64,000 bases of DNA from Luteolibacter yonseiensis (GTDB taxonomy: Bacteria; Verrucomicrobiota; Verrucomicrobiia; Verrucomicrobiales; Akkermansiaceae). The notes under the pieces are model-generated. The model saw only the letters and a list, made by a program, of their open reading frames with translations, had not been told where the DNA came from and did not search any database. Both the position numbers and the translations under genes were made by a program. The stretch spans positions 186,001 through 250,000 of the forward strand of contig NZ_JAENIK010000004.1 in NCBI RefSeq assembly GCF_016595465.1. Reading direction: 5' to 3'. Below are positions 59,719-64,000 of the stretch, one piece after another. Positions within the stretch are counted from its first letter, which is position 1; each line of letters begins with the position of its first letter.

Positions 59719-62283
59719 TCACCGCCTCGGCGGTGCCTTGTAAGCGGTGAGGAATCCCTCCGCGTCGAGGAACGCCTTGTCCGGAAGCGGCAGCCCCTCT
59801 TGCGGTGCGGCGGGGCCGTAGGCGCGGAGGTTTCCGTCCGGGCCGGGCAGGAGGACCCAGCCGGGGAGGAGCTTGCCCCAGGTGCCGGGCTTGCGGCCGA
59901 CCTGTGGATCGCTGTGGGCGTTCGGGCGGACGGGGTCCGGCATGGACATGGAAATGACCCTGCCGTCGACGGCGAGGCAGGGAAGGTGGAGGATTTCCGC
60001 ACGGTAGACGGGCACCAGCGCCTGGGATCCGAAGTCGTAGAACTCGACGGGTTTGCAAAGCTGGGTGGTGCCGAGCATCTCGCGGAGAAGATCGCCTCCC
60101 ACCCAGCAGGCATGCAGGGTGCCGTCCACATAGTCACGGAGTTTCACCTCGCTTTGGTAAAGCTCCGGGAAGGTGAGAAGCAGGGCGGGAAATTCGGCGA
60201 GTGTGGGATCTTCCTTGAGGACGAAGAACGGTTCGTGACGTTGGAGCGCGCTGACCTGGCCGATCTGGTGGCCGTTCGCCCACAGTCTGCGGCGCTCGTC
60301 GCCTTCACGCGGGCGGAATTTTTTCAGCGCGCCGCATTTCACCACCGGAACCCGTTTCGCCCATGCCGGCTTGGAATAGCGGTGGGAGATGGCCTTGGCG
60401 GAACAGGTCTGGAGCGCCTGCCGGACGGTCGCCATGTCCGCCGTTTCCGGTTCCATTTCCTTCCCGAAGGCGACCGTCAGGCCGTAGGGCAGGTGGTAGG
60501 GAAGCTTCCGGAAAAAGCTGCCGCGCTCGAAGGAGAAGATGGATCCCCACGAGCCATCCATCCACAGCGGGATGAGCGGGTGGCCGGCTTTTCTCGCGAT
60601 CAGCTCGAAGCCGCGGTGCAGCTCGTTCAGCGTGCCGGTGCGGGTGAGCTGGCCCTCGGGAAACAGACAGACGAGATCGCCATTCTGCAGCGCCTCGATG
60701 GTGATGCGGATGGCCTCGCGCGGTTGCTCGCGGCGGATGTTCACCGTGTGGAAGATGCTGGTGAAAAGCTTCACCGCGGGATTCGCCGTGAACGCTTCGT
60801 CCATCACGAAGCGGACAGGGCGGGTGCAGGCGGCGGATATGAAAAACGCGTCCGCGAAAGTGACGTGGTTCGGCAGGAGCAGCGCCCCGCCTTTCGCCGG
60901 GATCCGCTCCGGATGCACCGTCCGGATGCGGTAGAGGGTCCGGATGACGGCACAGCCGACGAGACGCAGGAAATCCCCGGGCAGCAGCCGGATGACGGAC
61001 AGCGTCATCACCCCGCAGGTGAGGCCGATGAAGGCGATTTCCAACCGGAACCCCACCGCATCGGAGAGGTGGAACCATTTCGCCGCAAATTCGAAGACGG
61101 CGATGAGAATGACGGCGATGATCCCGGCGAAGCAGTCCTGCAGGTTGACGGCGGACTGGAGTTCGCCGCGTTTGTCCGGCGGATAGCGGTCCTGCATCCA
61201 GGCATTGAGCGGCGTGAGGAAGACGGCTGCGGAAAAGGCGAGGAAACCCAGGGCCGCGAGAAACCACATGTCGCCGGGAGTGAGGAGCGCGAGGGAGAGG
61301 GCGGCGAGCGTCATCAGCGCGCCCGCGACGGGCACCCATCCGAGTTCGATGCGGCGGCGCATGAGGACGGACGCGCTGCCGAACCCCGCCGCCATTCCCA
61401 GCGACGCGGCGGCCATGAAAATGGACGACTGGATGCCGAAGCCCTCGCCACCGCCCGTCATCTGCTTGGCGAGTTTCACCGACCACAGGTTGATGAACGC
61501 GGCGAATCCCCAGAAAAACGCCACGCCGAACGACGCGCGGCGGAGGGCGCGGTCCCGCCAGAGATCCGCGAGATTCAGGAAGTGGCTGATGGCGAGTTTC
61601 CTCGTGAACGGCGGGCCGTGCTGGGCCGGGACACGTGGGATGGCAAACATGATCGCCAGCGCGGGCACCGCGAACACGGCGAGCAGAAGCAGGGGTCCGA
61701 GCGCGGCCTGCCACGCGTATTCCGCACCGCCGCCATGCCCGTCAAAACGGTGGTCGAAAAGCCACCCGGCGAAAATTTGCCCGCAGAGCAGGGCCAGCAT
61801 CGAGGTCATCTGCTGGATGCCCGTGGCGAAGCCGAGATGCTTCGAACCCACCAGCTCCTTGTTGATCCCCATCTTCGCCGGACTGAAAAACGCCGACTGC
61901 ACGGCCAGCGCGAAGAATCCGAACAACGCCAGCGGCATGCTCCGCAGGAACACCGCCCCACAGATCCACGCGAGCACTAGCGCCTGCAGGACAGCCGCTC
62001 CGAGCATGACGTCCCGTTTTGAAAAACGATCGCTCACCCAGCCCGCGATGGGCGCGAAGAGAACGAACGGCAGCGCCATCATCAGCCCGGCGGCGGAAGG
62101 CACGTCCACTTCCAGGCCGGCTCCGGGGATGAGAAAATGAAATCCCACCGCCGCGCCCAGCGGGATGAGCGTGAACTGGGCCATCTTGTCATTGAAGGCG
62201 TTCTGCGTCTGCAGCGCGATCATGCTCCAGAAACCGATCCACTGTCTTCGGTTCGGTTCGTTTTCCAGCGGTGCGTCGCTCAT
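59719..62283 (-). CDS. MFS transporter - PlsC acyltransferase fusion with remnant AMP-binding domain
   Basis: 854 residues, similar in layout to the LplT-Aas lysophospholipid recycling proteins. Residues 1-430 form a 12-helix MFS module. A PlsC-type acyltransferase follows at about 440-610 with the NHVTFADAFF box (HX4D, about residue 470) and FPEGQLTRTG. In complete Aas proteins an AMP-binding acyl-ACP synthetase follows. Here only about 230 residues remain, with recognisable end pieces (GRVISMSMPDPVRP, VGRKPGTWGKLLPG, FLDAEGFLT). The core ATP-binding region is missing. It probably flips and re-acylates lysophospholipids with acyl chains supplied by another enzyme. Confidence 0.85.
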   Translation of the reverse strand: MSDAPLENEPNRRQWIGFWSMIALQTQNAFNDKMAQFTLIPLGAAVGFHFLIPGAGLEVDVPSAAGLMMALPFVLFAPIAGWVSDRFSKRDVMLGAAVLQALVLAWICGAVFLRSMPLALFGFFALAVQSAFFSPAKMGINKELVGSKHLGFATGIQQMTSMLALLCGQIFAGWLFDHRFDGHGGGAEYAWQAALGPLLLLAVFAVPALAIMFAIPRVPAQHGPPFTRKLAISHFLNLADLWRDRALRRASFGVAFFWGFAAFINLWSVKLAKQMTGGGEGFGIQSSIFMAAASLGMAAGFGSASVLMRRRIELGWVPVAGALMTLAALSLALLTPGDMWFLAALGFLAFSAAVFLTPLNAWMQDRYPPDKRGELQSAVNLQDCFAGIIAVILIAVFEFAAKWFHLSDAVGFRLEIAFIGLTCGVMTLSVIRLLPGDFLRLVGCAVIRTLYRIRTVHPERIPAKGGALLLPNHVTFADAFFISAACTRPVRFVMDEAFTANPAVKLFTSIFHTVNIRREQPREAIRITIEALQNGDLVCLFPEGQLTRTGTLNELHRGFELIARKAGHPLIPLWMDGSWGSIFSFERGSFFRKLPYHLPYGLTVAFGKEMEPETADMATVRQALQTCSAKAISHRYSKPAWAKRVPVVKCGALKKFRPREGDERRRLWANGHQIGQVSALQRHEPFFVLKEDPTLAEFPALLLTFPELYQSEVKLRDYVDGTLHACWVGGDLLREMLGTTQLCKPVEFYDFGSQALVPVYRAEILHLPCLAVDGRVISMSMPDPVRPNAHSDPQVGRKPGTWGKLLPGWVLLPGPDGNLRAYGPAAPQEGLPLPDKAFLDAEGFLTAYKAPPRR

Positions 62284-62634
62284 TCTCCGGAAAGGCTAGT
62301 CGTTGAAAACACGACGGGCAAGACAGAGAAAACGGGATCTGGGATCGGGGTAACAATCATCAACCCGCACAGATCGGGGCAGCCGGAGTCGGTCCTTCCG
62401 GTTTCGCGTTCCCCCCGTAAAATGAAGAACGCCGTCCTCCCCCCCGGAAAAACGGCGTTCTAGTTTTTACCCTACCGCGACCCACACTCGTGGCTCTCGG
62501 GCAAAGCTGTCATGGGCGGCGCCCACGGCAGAATCATGACACGGCCAATGGAAAAACATATTGGCATTATCCTGATTTTCCCATCAGGAAAAAAGCAGGG
62601 TCGTGTCGGCAATTTTACTTACAGGCCCGGGAAT
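62284..62634. other. 351-bp spacer with several stem-loops
   Basis: Both flanking genes are on the minus strand. Besides the terminator at 62426-62468, two smaller hairpins occur in an AT-rich stretch: GCCAAT (62544-62549) with ATTGGC (62560-62565) and CCTGAT (62571-62576) with ATCAGG (62583-62588). No gene is evident. The part next to 62283 should hold the promoter of the MFS-acyltransferase gene. Confidence 0.5.
62426..62468 (+). terminator. Terminator-like hairpin, T-tract on the plus strand
   Basis: A 10-bp perfect stem AGAACGCCGT against ACGGCGTTCT with a 16-nt loop, then TAGTTTTT on the plus strand. On the minus strand it is followed by TCATTTTA, a weaker tract, so it may serve the response-regulator gene as a bidirectional terminator. 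Confidence 0.7.
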
Positions 62635-63264
62635 TCATTCCACCAGACCATGTTGCATGGCGTAGCGGGTGAGTTCCACGTTCGTGGAAAGCCCCATCTT
62701 TTCCGCGATCCTGCTGCGGTAGGTGGCCACGGTCTTCACGCTCAGGCTCAGGTCCGAGCTGATCTCCTTGACGGTTTTTCCGGAAGCGATCAGCCGCAGG
62801 ACGAGAAGCTCCCGGTTGGAAAGCGTCTCATGGGAAGCGGCGTTTGTTTCTCCCGCGAGCGCCCCGGCAAGATGCTCGGCCAATGCGGTGCTGATGTACC
62901 GCCGTCCCGCGAGCACCCGCTGCACGGCGGTGACAAGCACGTCCGGCGCGCTTTGCTTGGAAACATATCCGGCGGCCCCCAGCTTCAGCGCGCGCAGGGC
63001 ATAGTCCCTCTCCGCATGCGAGCTGATGACGAGGATCGGCTGGTCCGGCTTCTCACGCTTGATGTCCTGGATGAGTTCCAGCCCGTTGCGGCCGGGCATG
63101 CTGATGTCCACGATGGCGATGTCCCACTGGTCCTTCAGCACGGCGGCCAGCCCCTCATAGGCGTCGCCCGCCTCTCCGACCACGACATCCTTGAAATGTT
63201 CCTGCAGCAGTGAGGCGAGGCCCCTCCGGACGATGGAATGGTCGTCGATGATCAGCGCTTTCAT
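62635..63264 (-). CDS. NarL/LuxR-family response regulator
   Basis: 209 residues. The receiver has acidic residues at ALIIDDHS, phosphoacceptor Asp in IAIVDISMPGRNG, the Ser of VISSHAER and the Lys of YVSKQSAP. The LuxR helix-turn-helix is at about 145-205 (LSNRELLVLRLIASGKTVKEISSDLSLS with KTVATYRSRIAEKMGL). ATG 63264 overlaps the stop of the kinase gene (ATGA). It is the partner of the kinase that runs off the window. The family controls diverse responses; the target is unknown. Confidence 0.92.
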   Translation of the reverse strand: MKALIIDDHSIVRRGLASLLQEHFKDVVVGEAGDAYEGLAAVLKDQWDIAIVDISMPGRNGLELIQDIKREKPDQPILVISSHAERDYALRALKLGAAGYVSKQSAPDVLVTAVQRVLAGRRYISTALAEHLAGALAGETNAASHETLSNRELLVLRLIASGKTVKEISSDLSLSVKTVATYRSRIAEKMGLSTNVELTRYAMQHGLVE

Positions 63265-64000
63265 GATGGTAAACCTGGTGTTGTTTCGTTCGGCGGCAGG
63301 GGGACGGTGAAGGTGACGTCGGTTCCTTTTTCCGGACCGGGCGTGAAAGTGACATTGCCGCCGACGTGCACGGCGCGCTCCAGCATGCCGATCAGGCCGA
63401 GGGATTTCGGATCTTCGACCAGCTTGGGATCGATTCCCCTGCCATCGTCGTGGATCAACAGCTTCAGGACATCCTCGTCCACCGAGACCCGCGCGTCGAC
63501 GTGCCGCGCCCCCGCGTGGCGGGCGACGTTTGTCAGGGCTTCCTGGAAAATCCGGAAGGTGGTGGTTGTGATCTCACGCGGCAGGATGTTGGGGCAGTCC
63601 TCCACCACGATGGCGCAGGGAATGCCGCTGCGGGCGGAAAACTGCACCGCCTCATCCAGCAGTGCGGTGCCCAGGCCGAGGTGGTCCAGGCTGCTCGGGC
63701 GGAGGCCGGTGGCGATCCGCTGCACGGAGGCGATCGTCTCGTCCACGAGTTCGGAAATTTCCACCAGCTTGTCGATGGCCGGATTCATCGTGGGATCGTC
63801 ACGGTCCGAGATCCGGTTTTCCACGAGGCGGAGTTCCATCTTGATGCCGGTGAGAAGCTGGCCGAGCTCGTCGTGGATTTCCCGGGCGATCCGGGTGCGC
63901 TCCTCCTCGCGCAAGCTCTGGATGCGGGAGGAAAGCTTGTGGAATTTCTCGCGGGAACTCTCGATCACCGCCAGCCGCTGCCGCTCCGCCTTGCGCCAGC
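63261..64000 (-). CDS. NarX-type sensor histidine kinase, C-terminal part (5' end outside window)
   Basis: The window shows at least 246 residues. The frame continues through the window edge (codons reading WRKAERQRLAVIESS before the nearest GTG), so the gene is cut. The HisKA_3 dimerisation domain has the phospho-His in AREIHDELGQLLTGIKMEL, and HATPase_c has the N-box FQEALTNVARHA and IHDDGRGID with the G-box GLIGMLERA. The RKAE-type linker suggests a PAS domain upstream. It is coupled to the response regulator through an ATGA overlap. Confidence 0.92.
   Translation of the reverse strand, partial: WRKAERQRLAVIESSREKFHKLSSRIQSLREEERTRIAREIHDELGQLLTGIKMELRLVENRISDRDDPTMNPAIDKLVEISELVDETIASVQRIATGLRPSSLDHLGLGTALLDEAVQFSARSGIPCAIVVEDCPNILPREITTTTFRIFQEALTNVARHAGARHVDARVSVDEDVLKLLIHDDGRGIDPKLVEDPKSLGLIGMLERAVHVGGNVTFTPGPEKGTDVTFTVPLPPNETTPGLPS

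Noticed and set aside
59800..61980. 726-residue open frame opposite the MFS-acyltransferase gene
   Set aside because: No family motifs; the minus strand has the PlsC and MFS signatures.

Overview
The window is high-GC bacterial DNA that most resembles Verrucomicrobiota, probably Verrucomicrobiales of the Luteolibacter/Akkermansiaceae type. This is inferred from gene content, not from a marker gene. The pointers are a ThuA/PVC-type dehydrogenase/cytochrome c fusion, a DUF1592-DUF1552 cytochrome pair, DUF1080, PEP-CTERM and pseudopilin-like secreted proteins, autotransporter-associated beta-strand repeats, ELWxxDGT repeats, and ECF sigma factor-Ser/Thr kinase pairs. I saw no rRNA, tRNA, CRISPR array, prophage or intact insertion sequence. 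The only clearly low-GC island is a small toxin-antitoxin pair near 12 kb.

Layout. 0-6.8 kb: a secreted dehydrogenase/cytochrome fusion cut by the window edge, then two exported helical-repeat proteins of one family. 6.9-11.6 kb (minus strand): the DUF1592/DUF1552 pair and a secreted esterase. 11.7-14.6 kb: toxin-antitoxin genes and a GH35 beta-galactosidase with a shortened C-terminus. 14.8-18.4 kb: alcohol dehydrogenase, [2Fe-2S] ferredoxin, RsmC-like and RsuA-like rRNA enzymes, with a long inverted repeat between the last two. 18.4-21.9 kb: a DUF6607 protein and a tight PEP-CTERM / unknown / pseudopilin trio. 22-25.6 kb: divergent flavin enzymes carrying the halogenase WxWxIP motif, and a DUF1080 hydrolase. 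25.6-35 kb: RapA-like ATPase, PilT paralogue with a duplicated N-terminus, membrane-anchored ECF sigma factor, RimO, a coiled-coil membrane protein and a third helical-repeat protein. 35-41.6 kb: SMP-30 lactonase, two paralogous CPBP proteases flanking comF, then a TPR membrane protein and a pseudokinase-SUMF1 fusion ending in a strong terminator. 41.7-44.5 kb: a two-component system whose kinase has a large extracytoplasmic sensor. 44.8-50.2 kb: a 1441-residue beta-repeat surface protein and a dienelactone hydrolase. 50.2-57.1 kb: ECF sigma factor and Ser/Thr kinase with overlapping genes, a protein built from four copies of secretin-type N-domains, and a GAF histidine kinase. 57.5-64 kb: an ELWxxDGT repeat protein, an MFS-acyltransferase with a remnant acyl-ACP synthetase domain, and a second NarL-type two-component system running off the edge.

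The general picture is a heterotroph with many exported enzymes and surface repeat proteins and dense signalling (two NarL-type systems, one GAF kinase, two ECF factors, one Ser/Thr kinase, one pseudokinase). I see no single multi-gene defence or biosynthetic system. The best candidates for undescribed biology are the pseudokinase-SUMF1/TPR pair, the four-fold secretin N-domain protein, the CPBP paralogues around comF (one lacking the first active-site glutamate), the membrane-tethered sigma factor, and the divergent WxWxIP flavoenzymes.
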